DNA of 64,000 nt from Lineus longissimus (Eukaryota > Nemertea > Pilidiophora > Heteronemertea > Lineidae): the NCBI RefSeq assembly GCF_910592395.1, contig NC_088319.1, positions 12,212,001 through 12,276,000 of the forward strand, read 5' to 3'. The translations under genes were made by a program, and so were the position numbers. The notes under the pieces are model-generated. The model was not told the origin of the DNA, searched no databases, and worked only from the letters and a program-made list of their open reading frames with translations. Shown in pieces: positions 1 through 11,606 of the stretch; position 1 is the stretch's first letter, and each line of letters opens with the position of its first letter.

Positions 1-1149
1 TTTGGGCAAACATAACTCTTATAGAAGACTTTTTGATGCATGATTAGTTATTAAGGTCAATCCCCATCAAATGTATTGTTTTCCTCTTTTTTCTAAAATC
101 TGTACGATTAGGTAACACTTTTTTAATTACCTTTCTATACCAAGGACCTTCCTTGTTTAGATCAAAAGTGTGATATTGCATTTGGGACGTTTTGTTAACA
201 AATTATGGTTTCATAGAATTTCGCCCAAAGGGAACCGCTACAATGGAAAACCTTCTCCTTTATAATTAGTTGATAATGCCTAATCAACAAGTTCTTAATT
301 AAGGGTCCTTGGACTTCGACATAATCAGTGATATCAAATATGGTTTTTCTACCCAAAAAGGTCTGAATAAACACAAAAAATATGTCACCAAGTAACAAAA
401 TTCCACCATGGGATTTCATAACTTAAGACATTACTTAGAAATATTGACATTTTTCTTTGAAGGAGCAGAACCCCAAACAAAACCTCTAATTAGTTTCTCA
501 TTAAAACATTGATATTTCTTTAACCAACGTCTTAAAGACGATATGTACAATATTGCTTACACAACACCGCAGGGATTCTTGGACCTTACAAAATGCCCGG
601 CGGACCTCTTTTGTTAACCAAGTCAAACTGGTCCGATAACGGCTATTAACAGAAAAGAATATATCTAAAAAATAGTGATTTTCTTCCTCCCTGCTGTGAT
701 GTAATGGGTACCCATGACATTAACCATTCGTATGACCATCTGCAGCCTATACTCCTTCACCAAACACCAGCTGTTGCTTAGAGAAGTAACCGCACTTGCA
801 AAACCCATTTTGACCCCAATTATCTGAGAAATGCATTTTCCAAATATTCTAAATTCTAAATTATCTGAAGTGAGAGATTTACAAATAATTATAGCCAATT
901 TTGACCATAGCTTTTGAAAATTATTTCCACTGCGCTACCGCTGCCCCAGATTGAAATGCTTTACCTTACTGGTGAAGAACCCTGATACCAATTTATGATA
1001 CCCCATCCCACCCACCTGTATACCAAGATTGAAAGCATGAAACATGAAAAAAGAAACATTACCCATTATTTTCAAAGGGCTAATTAACCTTGGATCGCAA
1101 AGCAATCTTGGGTCATCTAATCTAATCAGCAAGTGGCCAACCAGATATA
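1..1149. other. Unique A+T-rich noncoding DNA
   Basis: No gene, repeat or RNA is recognised. Open frames of 74-77 codons lie on the minus strand, carry no motif and are within chance length. Confidence 0.4.
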
Positions 1150-1153
1150 AGGG

Positions 1154-1230
1154 CCATTTACACGGCAAGAAAAAGACCCGATGAGATCCAATCGAATCTG
1201 AATGCAGTCTCTGTTTTCTCGTGTAAACGG
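1154..1230. repeat. Small imperfect foldback, MITE-like
   Basis: Arms TTTACACGGCAAGAAAA (from 1157) and TTTTCTCGTGTAAA (from 1214) are inverted copies apart from a short mismatch, with a spacer of about 40 bp. This is the form of a short terminal-inverted-repeat element or a hairpin. No second copy was seen in the window, so the mobile origin is a guess. Confidence 0.35.
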
Positions 1231-1235
1231 AAACT

Positions 1236-1984
1236 GATTAATATTCATGTACATTTTTTCCATGGATCTATACAGTATTGGACAACAGTAACAGCCAAAT
1301 ACTTGTCGGTGAAAAGACAAAGAAAGAGAAATGAATTTAAAAGGGACTTTTGCACGACCAGCGGATTGAATGTGCAAACTTCCCTTTAAGTACAAAAACA
1401 AGAAAATCTGCACAAAAATACCAAAATCAGGAAACATGATTACCTGTGCCACAAGACGGTATCCTATCCCCTCAGAAGCCACTGATGCAATAAGACACTG
1501 ACGATTGGCCACTTAACGCCAATAACCAACCAAGCCATCCTGACTCAAACCTGTCGACGGACAATCTTCAGAGGCACTAACCTAAGACAAATGGCCGAAT
1601 TTCGCATTCCGGCCGCACGCTCATTGCTTAGGAGTAATTCGGAATAATCAGTCGTTCTCATGCATCGCCATCAAAACAACGCCCGCTGCCCGCAGGTTCC
1701 ATATTTTCTATGCACCCATCAGAATCAAATGATCGCGAATGTCTTCCACCAGTTCCAGTGAAACAAGACAGAAAATCTCAATGCACTGACAGTGCCTGTC
1801 ATCTGCAACTGTACAGGACGTTATTTCAAGTTGGAGTGAAACAGTCGCGAGGATCCGTCATAAAGTCTTAATAACTGAACAAAACGAAACGATGCGAAAG
1901 TGTGATGAGCGTTCGGCGATGTCCCTTCATTTCCCAAGGGGGCTATTCCCGCCGATTGTACGATACATGGATCACTGGATCTTA
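1236..1984. other. Noncoding; mildly CpG-bearing 1520-1860
   Basis: The half after 1520 is richer in CpG (GTCGACGG, CCGGCCGC, CCCGCTGCCC) than the first 1 kb and looks unique. It could be a weak regulatory island, but no diagnostic motif is seen. Confidence 0.3.
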
Positions 1985-2715
1985 TCACCACGTTGTGATC
2001 TGGTCTTATCATCTGGCTACCCTATTAGGCCATCCTGGGCTAATTCAGTGTTTGAAACATGTGATTTTATTCCATCCTGTAGGAACTGTACTGGTAAGAG
2101 CTCATCATATCATCGCACTGTGATCTGGTCCTATCATATGGCTACCGTATTAGGCCATCCTTGGCTAATTCAGTGTTTGAAACGAATGTGCTTTCTATCC
2201 TGTAGTAATTGCACTGAGAAAAGCTCATTGCTCAATATCATGGTCTCATATATACACAAAGATGACAGGATCTTTTCATTGCGCTGTAATCTCGTCTTAT
2301 CATCTGAGTACCAAGACCATATTTGGTTAATTCAGTGTTTGTACTCGGCCTTGATTAACACGTCAAGCATCTCTAGTGAAAGAATGTAACCAATGCACTT
2401 GACACGGCCTGACAAATAAAAAGATATTCCGTGGGCCTTGGGCTGAAGAAGCACAATCAACAAGGGGTAGAAAATGTTGTTTTTCAGGTAGCCAATTATC
2501 TGAATCAAACAGTACACTCTCATTTTCCAGTATTTGGCCAGGCAAACCGAAAAATACACACTGTAGCCAAAACACCAACAAGTTAAAGATTTGCCCTGCG
2601 GCTGAAAAGGTGCAATCGACCAAGAAAAACATCATTTCTTTCCTGTGGCCTTATCTCATCTGGGTAGCCTATTATCTGAAACAATCAGTCCTATCATTAG
2701 GAGATAATAGATGGG
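1985..2715. repeat. Degenerate tandem array, about five units of 125-166 bp
   Basis: A block reading TGTGATCTGGTC, then TATCATCTGGCTACC, then AATTCAGTGTTTG starts near 1994, 2119 and 2285. Related, more decayed units follow: GGCTGAAGAAG at 2441 and GGCTGAAAAGG near 2600 each lead to a GTAGCC..ATTATCTGAA segment. Spacing runs 125-166 bp. The 165-codon plus-strand frame here is a by-product of the repetition and resembles no protein I know. Confidence 0.7.
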
Positions 2716-4132
2716 GCAATCAACGATCATCACCTGTAGTCCGCCGAGAGACGGATTGATCGTAGATTTCCCGCCTGTCGTGCAAGAAATTGGGCGACGG
2801 TGATATCGCTACAAATGGATATCGTCCTGTCTCATGCATTCGAACTGGAGCATCTGCAAGATTAGATGGTCTTTGGGGACGATGGCCAACCTCAGCCAAA
2901 TGGGTTTTGTGCTCAGAGACAATTCTGGAAAACTGGCCAGTGAGGCAAACGGGCCAGTGTGCCACAAGTAAAACGAACGGGTAACCCCTTTAAGTATCTT
3001 TTCCTGGACAGGTGTTTTGACTCATCCTTTAAGAAACAGCAATTAAAGGTGAAAGAAGACAGATACCTGTTAACTAGATAAGGCATTAGGCAATCACAAG
3101 GATATTCTTGGAGAAATCTGATGAGTTTCAAGATCAACCTATCATCACGATACTTAAAGGGATGAGAGATGGGGACCATCTTGTGTCTGAGGCAGGAAGC
3201 AGCTGGATAAGCTCCTGCTGAAACAGACATAAGGAGAAGTGCATTGAGTAATCAGGGTATATTTTTGGAGAGAGATATCTCAATAAAGTGTATTTTAGGG
3301 TCTGTCATTAACTGATGGAAGTTTCTAAGTGTCTGGTGTCCATGATCTGCACAGGACATCTTGCCTCTGAAGAGGGTCAAAAATACAGATTTGACATCTC
3401 TGAGAAGATATGCCAATCTTTAAAAGATTTTGAACAGCCAGCAGGTATTTTAGGATACAGCCTTACATAAGACTTTCTGATGAAAGACAAGAGCAACCGT
3501 CTCTCATGGTTCTTGTGAAATAGTAATGACTTATGTAACAATTATCAGCAAACCTAACCTTCAATTTCAAGTTGAGAGAAATACTCTAGCCAGGCCACAG
3601 ATATCTGGGAGTCAAAGGGATTGAAAGTGGCCTGTCTCGGTAGTTATAGGGTGCATTACAGAAATACCAAATGCAATACTAAAAGCAAACCTCACATTCC
3701 AAACAAATCATGCCAAAAAACACCAACAATGGGTTAAATAAGAAATAGAAATAGATAAGATTGGAAGATTATCACTGATGAATCTTGCTCGCTGCCCGCT
3801 GTTGTCATGTGACATGGCATCAGTATCAATGGTCCGCGACAATGTCTCATGATAGATGTGCCGGCATCCAACTGATTTTTATTCCATCGCCACAGCTGGG
3901 AGTTAAGCATCTTTTAGCCGGGAGATGATAGGAGGTCAGGGGATGGTTTATCTGTGCGGAGATTGGTTAAGATGATGGTTCTTACGCGCAGATAATAAAA
4001 GGCCAGTGGATGCTCTTTCTTAGTAGAGATTTATCACCATGTTCTTTTTGAATGACGAAATTTTAATTTTGTGTCCCACAGATATGGCGTCAATTGGGTT
4101 TATCAGCCTTACACTGACGCCGTCTTCTGCCA
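2716..4132. other. Noncoding, mostly unique
   Basis: 2720-2990 has a CpG-bearing patch (GGGCGACGG, ATATCGTCC). 3000-3770 is A+T-rich and featureless. 3780-4120 again holds CpG (CTCGCTGCCCGCTG, GGTCCGCGAC) and looks unique, so it may be a small regulatory island. No coding exon is recognised. Confidence 0.35.
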
Positions 4133-4134
4133 GT

Positions 4135-4400
4135 GAGTGCAGCTATCTCAAGGGAAGCGCGGAGGCACAACATTTGTATCAATACCTTCATCAGCGCGAA
4201 TGAATGTCCTCAACTTATCCTATCAGGGGGTAGACGTAACCGCCACTCCTCGCCACAACAGCTTGACCTCGAGCCTGATGAGACAGATCTATCGTCACTA
4301 TCATCAATTGCGTTTACACTTGCCAAACGAAACAACGCTCGTATCAATATCCTGATCAGCGCGAATGACCGTCCTCAACTAATACTATCAGGATAGTAGA
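4135..4400. repeat. Two-copy tandem duplication, 166-bp period
   Basis: GTATCAATACC-TTCATCAGCGCGAATGA at 4175 recurs as GTATCAATATCCTGATCAGC at 4341, followed in both by GTCCTCAACT and a TATCAGG..TAGACG tail. The copies differ at about one base in seven. Short frames in both copies come from the duplication. Confidence 0.75.
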
Positions 4401-4800
4401 CGCATATTATCCTCTTAAGACAATACAATCATCATTGGTTATTTAGCCACCACAATCAATGCGCTTCTCGAAGGCGCTAACAGTGTTAGATGTCTTCAGA
4501 GTAATCAGGCCCAATACGACTTTGGCACATGTTCGGAATACGGCACCCGCCAATTAGCCCGCGGAAGTCATCAGGGGTTTCTGTCATCACGGCTTGCCAA
4601 ATTAAAAAATTTGTCTATATCAACGCTTACTTAAGGAAGGAATTGTCTGGGACAAGGCATTTGTTCTTGTCCACATTCTGGGATAGTTTAAACTTTGTTG
4701 ATATCCGACACCCAACAAAATCGGCCCATTCGTCTAATCAAATGAAATTGGCTTCGCGGCATGTGTGGAATCCGACAGTGGTCAATTAGGGAGCAGAATT
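4401..4800. promoter_or_regulatory. Candidate regulatory island
   Basis: Unique, CpG-bearing sequence between repeats, with TAAT/ATTA-type cores (GCCAATTAGCCC at 4549, GTAATCAGG at 4501). No conserved gene is seen. The call rests on composition and motif density only. Confidence 0.3.
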
Positions 4801-5144
4801 CATTGAGGATTCTTTTCTATTATCTTGGCCATAAATTACCAAATCTGAAATCTGTCTGGGTCATTTGAACCAACTGTCCTAGAAATTGATGTGTTTGAAA
4901 CTTTCTGTCAAACTTTGTAGACTCCTGTCCTCCTGTCCACTTTTCTCTTGTCTTACACCTTTAAGGTCACATAAAGCTTCGTTTCCATCTTTGCAAGTGG
5001 GCCTGATGACTTGCTCAAGTTGTAAGCGAACCATCCCATAAAGGAACTGAACCAATGACCCACCAAATCTCTGAAATCATCAAATCTCTGAAATCCGAGG
5101 CAAATCTGATGGGAAAACAAGTCAGCCCCAGTTGTTAAGAAAAC
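4801..5144. other. Noncoding spacer
   Basis: Unique A+T-rich sequence with a short local repeat (AATCTCTGAAATC, twice near 5070). Nothing else is seen. Confidence 0.35.
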
Positions 5145-5147
5145 ACT

Positions 5148-5388
5148 GACGTTAAGGGTTGACCATAGGCACCAAGATTTTGGCTAGAACTTGAAATCCT
5201 AAAGCAATTAGGACTCTTTCAAAACAAAGTGAATGTGAATTTCAAGGGTGGGAGTCAGTTCTTTGTTTTCAGACAACTAACTCCCACCCTTGAAATTGGC
5301 ATTCACTCATTTTGAAGGAGTTCTAATTACTTTAGGATTTCAAGTTCTAGTCAAAATGGTGGTGCCTTTGGTCAACTCTTAACGCCAA
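5148..5388. mobile_element. Foldback (MITE-like) element, copy 1
   Basis: The left arm (5148-5255) begins GTTAAGGGTTGACCATAGG and ends near GGGTGGGAGT. The right arm (5280-5388) is its inverse, ACTCCCACCC to GGTCAACTCTTAACG, with a spacer of about 24 bp. The arms are about 108 bp and roughly 85% matched. A related copy lies at 45115-45335. With no coding capacity and arms spanning almost the whole element, a non-autonomous DNA transposon is likely; the superfamily is unknown. Confidence 0.75.
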
Positions 5389-5499
5389 CTTTAGTGACAA
5401 CATTTGTTTCGAACAATTGGGCCCAGAACTGTAGGACAACGCTCTGCATATTCTCATAGTAGGCCTACTGTGCCATTTGAAACAGTCATCAAATGACAA

Positions 5500-6560
5500 T
5501 CTATAATCACACGTCAATTACAATAGATCAGACAATAAGAGATAGTTAATTGAAAAATAATACGGTGTCATCCAAAATACAAAATACACACAGACAACTA
5601 ATTGAAAGATGGTGATTTTAATATGGTGTCATCACTTTCCCAGGACCTATGGCGGTCAACGGTAACCTCTCAATCGCGATGACAATGACGAGACAGCAAT
5701 TTGGAGTAAAAATAATCAATTGGTACATTTTTTAAATCTCGGCAATGACAGTTGCCTTAACGACAGATAGTTATAATAATACAGTCTCATCACTTTCCCA
5801 GGACCCATGATGGCTCTGTGGCCACCTAGTTTTTTTATGGCATATTGACAAACACAAAAATACTCCAGTTTCACCTATTTAAGACCGGTTGATTGATTGA
5901 TACGTAATCGCCACAGAGGGCAAGCTGGAACATGACGTCATGAACATCATTTAAGTTGGTTTCACAAACATGTTTTCAGCAAAGTTGAACACGATGAAAG
6001 GAATCAAACGACTATTTGAAAAATATCTAGCTTAAATTAGGCCACATGGCCATATGGTGTAGCTCTGGAATCAAGGGAGGAACAAGAAATGACGGCCAGG
6101 TTTATTAGAGACATAGGCCTGGTTCTGTAGTATAGCATTTAAAGAAAATAGACCGCTAAGAAGAAGATCTAGCTTATATTGATTATCAGGTATTGGTCTT
6201 GGATCGGTGAGACTAGAGTACATGTTTTATGTAAACAACAAATTGGCAGGATTTTTTAGAATCAGCCAATCGAACGAGTAGCAAAAAAAGAGAAAGTTAC
6301 TATTTTTATGATAATAGGGTGTCATCGCGTTCCCAGGACCTATGATGATACACTGGTCACCTTCGACTTGATGGCATTCGAACATAGTGACTTTTGAGTG
6401 TGATGACAGTCATTTCAGAGATTTTTTTGGAGAGCATCGTACACATTATACAAAATGAAAGCTGTCTAATTCGAGATGATAATATGGTGTGGTCCCATTC
6501 CCAGGACCTTTAATGGCACGCAAATTTGTGACAAAGTTTGCTGTTGTTGCACAATATCTC
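5500..6560. repeat. Recurrent unit with TCCCAGGACC core
   Basis: A segment of the form GATAATATGGTGTCATCAC, then TTCCCAGGACCTATGATGGC, recurs near 5621, 5782, 6310 and 6481; a partial unit (AATACGGTGTCATCC) sits at 5559. Flanks repeat loosely too (AATTGG..GACAG before, a CACTGGTCACC-like end after). Another copy is near 8765. Units are 150-170 bp where adjacent. Two TGACGTCA palindromes (5933, 6591) lie in this block. Confidence 0.65.
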
Positions 6561-6902
6561 AATCCTCACCAGCGATAGATGGTTATCTGATGACGTCACA
6601 AACATTCGCCGTTGCATTGCGCGCATTCTCCAAGGAATCTTCAAGCAAAATCGTATTCAGGTTCATAAAATATCCTGCAAAGTCATGAAATAGGCAAGAA
6701 AAACTCCTTGTATCCAAGTGAATCTAGAATTGATCAATGTTTGATACAGTTAATATTGTAGGGGTGCTAGTCAGGGTAGCCCAAAACTACCATTCATGAT
6801 TGACACTGAAATGAAACGGCCAGGGGCCATTGTGCTCACCGTATAGATATTTGGTGCTTTGTAATTCATCCAGATTAAGAAACATTGTACATGTATAGTA
6901 TA

Positions 6903-8368
6903 TAGGTTAAACCAAAGTCGGTATGACATGTGATGTATCGTTGCTTGGAGTAAGTACCATAAGAATATCATCAAAAACAAGTCAATAATAAACGAGATAT
7001 TGCACTTTTTACCTATTTTAGTTTTGGCCTCCTGGTGGCCGAGTTGAGTACCAGATCAGATCGAAATTCGGTGTCCGAGGTTACATGACGTAGGGAGTCA
7101 TGTGTATCAAATTTCAAGTTCAAAGCTTTAGTGGTTAAGAAACGTGCCATAGTTACAATCAAACGACAAATTTACGCCATTTGACCTCTGTGACCTTGAA
7201 AAGCAGGTCAGATCAAAAACTCATATGATATGTGATGTATCCTTGCTAGGAGAACCTACCATAAAAATGTTATTGAAAACGAATCACTAAAAATAAGCAA
7301 GATATTGCACTTCTTACTTTTTCCATTATGGCCCCCTGGTGGCCGAATAAAGAATCAGATCGAGCCAAAATTTGGCATCAGAGGTTATCTGATGTAGGGG
7401 GTTATATGCACCAAGTTTCAAGTTCATAGCTTTACTGGTTAAGAAACGTGCCATAGTTTACACTCTAACGGCCAATTTACGCCATATGACCTCTGTGACC
7501 TTGAAAAGTAGGTCAAATTGAAAACCCGTAAGATATGTGATGTATTCTTCCTAAGGGTACCTACCATAAAAATTTAATCGAAAACAAGTCACTTATAAGC
7601 GAGATATCACACTTTTTAGATTTCCACTTTTGGCCCCCTGGTGGCAAAGTTGAGAATCAGATCAAACTGAAATTCAACACCAGAGGCTATGTGATATAGG
7701 GGGTTATATGTACCAAGTTTCAAGTTCATAGCTTTAGTGGTTAAGAAACGTGCCATAGTTTACACTCTAACGGCCAATTTACGCCATATGACCTCTGTGA
7801 CCTTGAAAAGTAGGTCAAATTGAAAACCCGTAAGATATGTGATGTATTCTTCCTAAGGGTACCTACCATAAAAATTTTATCGAAAACAAGTCACTTATAA
7901 GCGAGATATCACACTTTTTAGATTTCCACTTTTGGCCCCCTGGTGGCAAAGTTGAGAATCAGATCAAACTGAAATTCAGCACCAGAGGCTATGTGATATA
8001 GGGGGTTATATGTACCAAGTTTCAAGTTCATAGCTTTAGTGGTTAAGAAACGTGCCATAGTTTACACTCTAACGGCCAATTTACGCCATATGACCTCTGT
8101 GACCTTGAAAAGTAGGTCAAATTAAAAACCCGTATGATATAAGATGTATATTTACTATGAGTACCTACAACAAAAGTTTCATCGAAAACAAGTCACTAAT
8201 AAGCGAGATATCACAGTTTTTAGATATCCACATTTGGCCCCCTGGTGGCCAAGTAGAGAATCAGATCGGACAGAAATTTAGTGTCACGGGTCATCTGACC
8301 TAGGGGGTCATGTGTACAAAGTTTTAAGTTCATAGGCCTAGTGGTTAAGAAACGTGCCACTGTTTTTG
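6903..8368 (+). repeat. Tandem array, about 4.9 copies of a 302-bp unit
   Basis: The landmark GGCCCCCTGGTGGC (first copy GGCCTCCTGGTGGCC) starts near 7026, 7330, 7632, 7934 and 8236, giving periods of 302-304. Each unit also holds TTTACGCCATATGACCTC, GTGACCTTGAAAAG and GGTTAAGAAACGTGCCA. The middle copies (7632 and 7934) are almost identical while the outer ones have diverged, the usual result of unequal exchange inside an array. Nothing in it is coding. Confidence 0.92.
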
Positions 8369-8377
8369 AACTAGGAT

Positions 8378-8383
8378 ACGACG

Positions 8384-8460
<77 letters not shown>

Positions 8461-8477
8461 ACGACGACGGACGACGG
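8378..8477. repeat. (GAC)n microsatellite
   Basis: About 90 bp of nearly pure GAC/CGA triplets with GGACGACGG interruptions at both ends. Translated, it gives polyarginine or polyvaline frames, which are artefacts. It lies inside the 3' part of the composite element. Confidence 0.95.
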
Positions 8478-8518
8478 ACACTGCGGTATTGTATAGACTC
8501 CCCTACGGTGAGCCAAAA

Positions 8519-8976
8519 AGAGCTACCGCAATTCTGCTTACAGATGTAGTATCTTGCAGAGAATATTGACTGGCCAGTGAGCAAAATCTTAAGACAATTC
8601 AAATACGGGTGGAGGAATTCTAAAAGATGGTCACAAAGTAAAGCTAGGGGCCCAAACTTATGCGTGGCCTCAAAAACTGAATATTTTTGACCTAGATCAA
8701 AGTTGGACTTTGCTCGGAACTCAATTCAGCACTATCATGACTTTTTTAACTTTTTCAATTGGTGTCATCAACAGTCAGTTATCTATTTTGATGGCCATCG
8801 TTTCCCAGGACCTCATTTATTTTCGCAATCAACCCAAACAGTGACCATAATTACATTAAACTTTAACCTCTTTCGCACCCAAAAGCGATTATAACGACTA
8901 TCATATTTATTTCTAATAAACTCATGATAGCTTAATTATTAAAGTAATTTTTGACGGTAATTATAAGAAGGCAATA
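8519..8976. other. Noncoding; fifth TCCCAGGACC unit
   Basis: 8740-8830 carries GGTGTCATCAAC and CGTTTCCCAGGACCTCATTT, a decayed copy of the unit seen at 5.6-6.5 kb. The rest is unique A+T-rich sequence. Confidence 0.45.
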
Positions 8977-9029
8977 GATGATGAAGATGATGACGATGAT
9001 GATGATGATAATGATGATGATGATGATGA
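8977..9029. repeat. (GAT)n microsatellite
   Basis: A run of GATGATGAT with single interruptions (GACGAT, GATAAT). Confidence 0.9.
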
Positions 9030-9129
9030 AATGTGAGTGATATATAACATGAGTGACATCTAGATTTACTTTACTTAACTGCAACATGGTTTAGCCCATC
9101 AAAAGTGCAAGGGTTCTCATTTCTGTAAC

Positions 9130-9560
9130 TTTGTATAGCAACCTGCAACAAGATTCAGCGATCGCTGCGGCCTGAAATCAATAACAAACCTAGCGTTTAC
9201 CAGTTTTACTCACACACAAGAGATCTTTCGTCGCACACAGCAGCGATTATGACTACAGGTCAAATCGATTTAAATCGCTTGTTTGCGCTTTTTGCTTTAG
9301 ACAAGTTTATCTCCAAATTATCACGACTTCCATCAAAAGCCAAGAAAAATGAAGAGCATAATCAGCACCAATACAAAAGTATCTCTCCATGTTTGCACAA
9401 TCTGACATGTTTGGTGATAACTAGCTAATGACAACAAACAATATGACAATTTTCCGAAAATCACATCAAGTTTTGCCGACTTTCATTTATTTGCCCGAAA
9501 TAAATGACAGATAATAAAGCTCATCAAAACAATCATGACATTTTGAGCACCATCGAGCAA
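9130..9560. promoter_or_regulatory. Candidate regulatory island
   Basis: A unique block with CpG (GCGATCGCTGCGG near 9158), ATCGATTTAAATCG near 9265, and TGACAGATAATAAAG at 9505, which joins a TALE-type TGACAG to a GATA core. Flanks are A+T-rich and plain. Low confidence without conservation data. Confidence 0.3.
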
Positions 9561-10539
9561 AATGTTCCCAAACTATATCACGCTCCGCCTCAGTGTATCG
9601 AAAACCAAAACTTCTATACTTTCACTACAAGGTTTTTCAGATGTTTCTTGGCTCAAGTAACATGAAATGAACCCTGTCCTCTCTGTATATCCATCTCAAA
9701 ATTGATTGGAAAAAACGTGCCAGATATTTTTGAAGGAGCATGGCTTTGAATTAATGCAATCTGTGTATCATTCTGTGTTTGTCAAGTGGTCAATTTGGTA
9801 ATCTGTTGTCTATCAAATCTATTCTAGTGTCATCTGAGGATAGCTGTCATATTGATGGAAACCAAAGCAAAATTTTCTATAGTTTATGCAGCATCATGCT
9901 CTCTGATGAGTCTCCAAATGATGACATCAAAATTATGGGGAGTTTAGCCGAATTACAATTGCCTGGGGACTATCAGTATCTACTAACTACGAAACATCCA
10001 CTTATAATAGCAACCGGACATTTCATCAGAATTTTCCATCAAAACCATCCCAAATATTTGCTCAATAGAAGGGCTTTCGCTTTCCATAGGACAAACCAGC
10101 AGTGCATTTTTCTCTATATTATTTGATGCAAATCATGCTTGAAGAACCTTATCACCAGATGAACAAAACAATATTTCATTGGAAGACCCCAACATCACAG
10201 TTTTTCGAACTTACATGTAATTGAATAGACTTTCCCAGGACAGGCATGCTCGGCAAACTGGAAGGCCTGATAAGATTCTCGGCAATCTGGGGAATTGATT
10301 CTCCAGGGTGACTAACGAGCCAACATCTCATCACAATTATTTGCTCCTGAAACTGACCCCAAATATCTGATCTGATCAAGAGTGCGGGTTCCTCAGGGGA
10401 GCCGCAATGATGATTGGACCACACCAATCAGCCTATTTGTCTGACCAGATTAATTGCCGGGAACCCTCTTTGCATAAGGGTTCCAGTTAGGGTCCAGGGT
10501 CTACAGAGATGAGCATACTAATAGATTGTGTTCGCAACT
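9561..10539. other. Noncoding spacer
   Basis: The 115-codon plus-strand frame at 9779-10126 has no recognisable motif. A short perfect hairpin, GGAACCCT (10460) and AGGGTTCC (10477), is present. I see no gene. Confidence 0.35.
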
Positions 10540-10925
10540 ACAATCAATTCTTATCATGCTTTGGACTGGACCATAAAAGTCATGACCATACTTGCATCAC
10601 TGACAACAAAGATGTTGCCCAAATGTCCTAATTCGAAACTTAGCGGAAAGTTCTTTGATTCAGCATGTTCAGCTACCATTCAATTCTTATTATGATTACT
10701 ACATAACATTCTTGACCATACTAATTGCATTACTGACAACAAGATGTTGCCCCAACTGTCCTCATATGAAACTTGGCTGGGAGCTTTTTGATTAAGCTGC
10801 GGTTCAATTCTTATCATGCTAAAGATTACACCATACCCTTCATGACCGTATTTCCAATTCACTGACAACATGAATGTTGCCCAAGTGTCCTCATTTGAAA
10901 CTTGGCTGAAAGCTTTTTGAAAGAG
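10540..10925. repeat. Three-copy tandem repeat, 124-136 bp
   Basis: CAATTCTTATCATGCT at about 10545, 10681 and 10805 begins three units that each contain TTCATGACC-like, CACTGACAACA, GATGTTGCCC and GAAACTTGGCTG-like segments and end near AGCTTTTTGA. Copies differ by roughly 15-20%. Confidence 0.85.
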
Positions 10926-10974
10926 CTATTCTAAAGCATGGCTTAACCTCTACGTTAAAAGTTAAAGTCTGCTG

Positions 10975-11100
10975 GGCTATAGCCTGAGCCACGAACAGCT
11001 CATCAGACTTGAGATTATCCCAATCCCGGTTCTCCCGGGATCGAATCCGGGCCCTTTTGCGTGACAGCAAGCAGTGTTAACCACTAGGCTATGACGCTCC
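10975..11100 (-). mobile_element. tRNA-derived SINE, minus strand
   Basis: On the minus strand the order is a pol III A-box-like TAGCCTAGTGGTTAACAC, then a B-box-like GGATTCGATCCCGG, then a non-tRNA body. This is the head of a tRNA-derived SINE. The remainder does not fold into a clean cloverleaf, so it is not called a tRNA gene. Related heads occur at 29490 and 51311. Confidence 0.7.
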
Positions 11101-11437
11101 TCACAGAAAACCATACAAGACACTTCAAAACGGCTCTTACCTCTTAACTCATATTCAACGGTTATCAGAGTAAATCTGCAGAACGACCACAGATATTTCA
11201 AAAATATATCCTTGCAGGAAAATGTGAAAAAGATGTCCGCACACATTCGAATATCATCCTATTATGAATGAGATGGTAGAAATTCTTTACGAATCCAGAG
11301 TCTGGTGATAGCAGAGGCATCTCTAATTGCAATAGATACGGGACAATATGCGCTATTTATAGAAATGAACCTCCCGTCGAGAATATATAGATCAGTCTTA
11401 CTATGTTAATTTTAAGCAAACACAGACCACTTGTTCT
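11101..11437. other. Noncoding spacer
   Basis: Unique A+T-rich sequence; nothing is recognised. Confidence 0.35.
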
Positions 11438-11606
11438 ATAGAACCTCTCTATCAAGGACACCCTCGGGACTGACAAGTCCTTAATAGAGAGGTGTCCTGA
11501 ATAGAGTGGTCAAAATGACTTGAAACAACCAATGGATCAAAACTAATGTCCTTATTAGAGAGGGTGTCCTTAGAGAGGTGTCTGCGTAAGAAGGCTCGAC
11601 TGTGTA
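11438..11606 (+). repeat. Dispersed 165-bp repeat family F1, copy 1
   Basis: The head ACCTCTCTATCAAGGACACC is followed by GTCCTTAATAGAGAGGTGTC, then CAAAACTAATGTCCTTATTA, then an AGAGAGGGTGTCC tail. Copies lie at 24238 and 52168 in the same orientation. Its GAGAGGTGTCC motif recurs on both strands, so the element is partly self-complementary. The family has no name I can give. Confidence 0.8.

Larger units (their letters stand above)
6834..8518 (+). mobile_element. Composite element: 302-bp array, (GAC)n tail, defined end
   Basis: The order is: GCTCACCGTA at 6834; a tandem array at 6903-8368; a (GAC)n tract at about 8378-8477; and a 3' end reading GACTCCCCTACGGTGAGCCA. The first motif is the exact inverse of TACGGTGAGC at 8504, so the array sits between 10-bp inverted motifs. 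The same 3' end occurs twice near 56.6-56.9 kb, each time after a GAC-rich tract, which shows a dispersed family and not a local satellite. A body of tandem units followed by a microsatellite recalls non-autonomous Helitron-like elements (DINE, bivalve pearl), but no enzyme is present and the class is an inference. Confidence 0.7.

Noticed and set aside
1892-2389. 165-codon plus-strand open frame
   Set aside because: It runs through a degenerate tandem array and its residues repeat with the DNA; no known family.
6903-8368. CRISPR-like or prokaryotic repeat array
   Set aside because: Units are 302 bp with no unique spacers, in a clearly animal-type sequence.
8220-8602. Polyarginine and polyvaline proteins
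   Set aside because: Translations of the (GAC)n microsatellite.
10975-11100. Functional tRNA gene
   Set aside because: A- and B-box-like sequences are present but the stems do not pair into a cloverleaf; a SINE head fits better.
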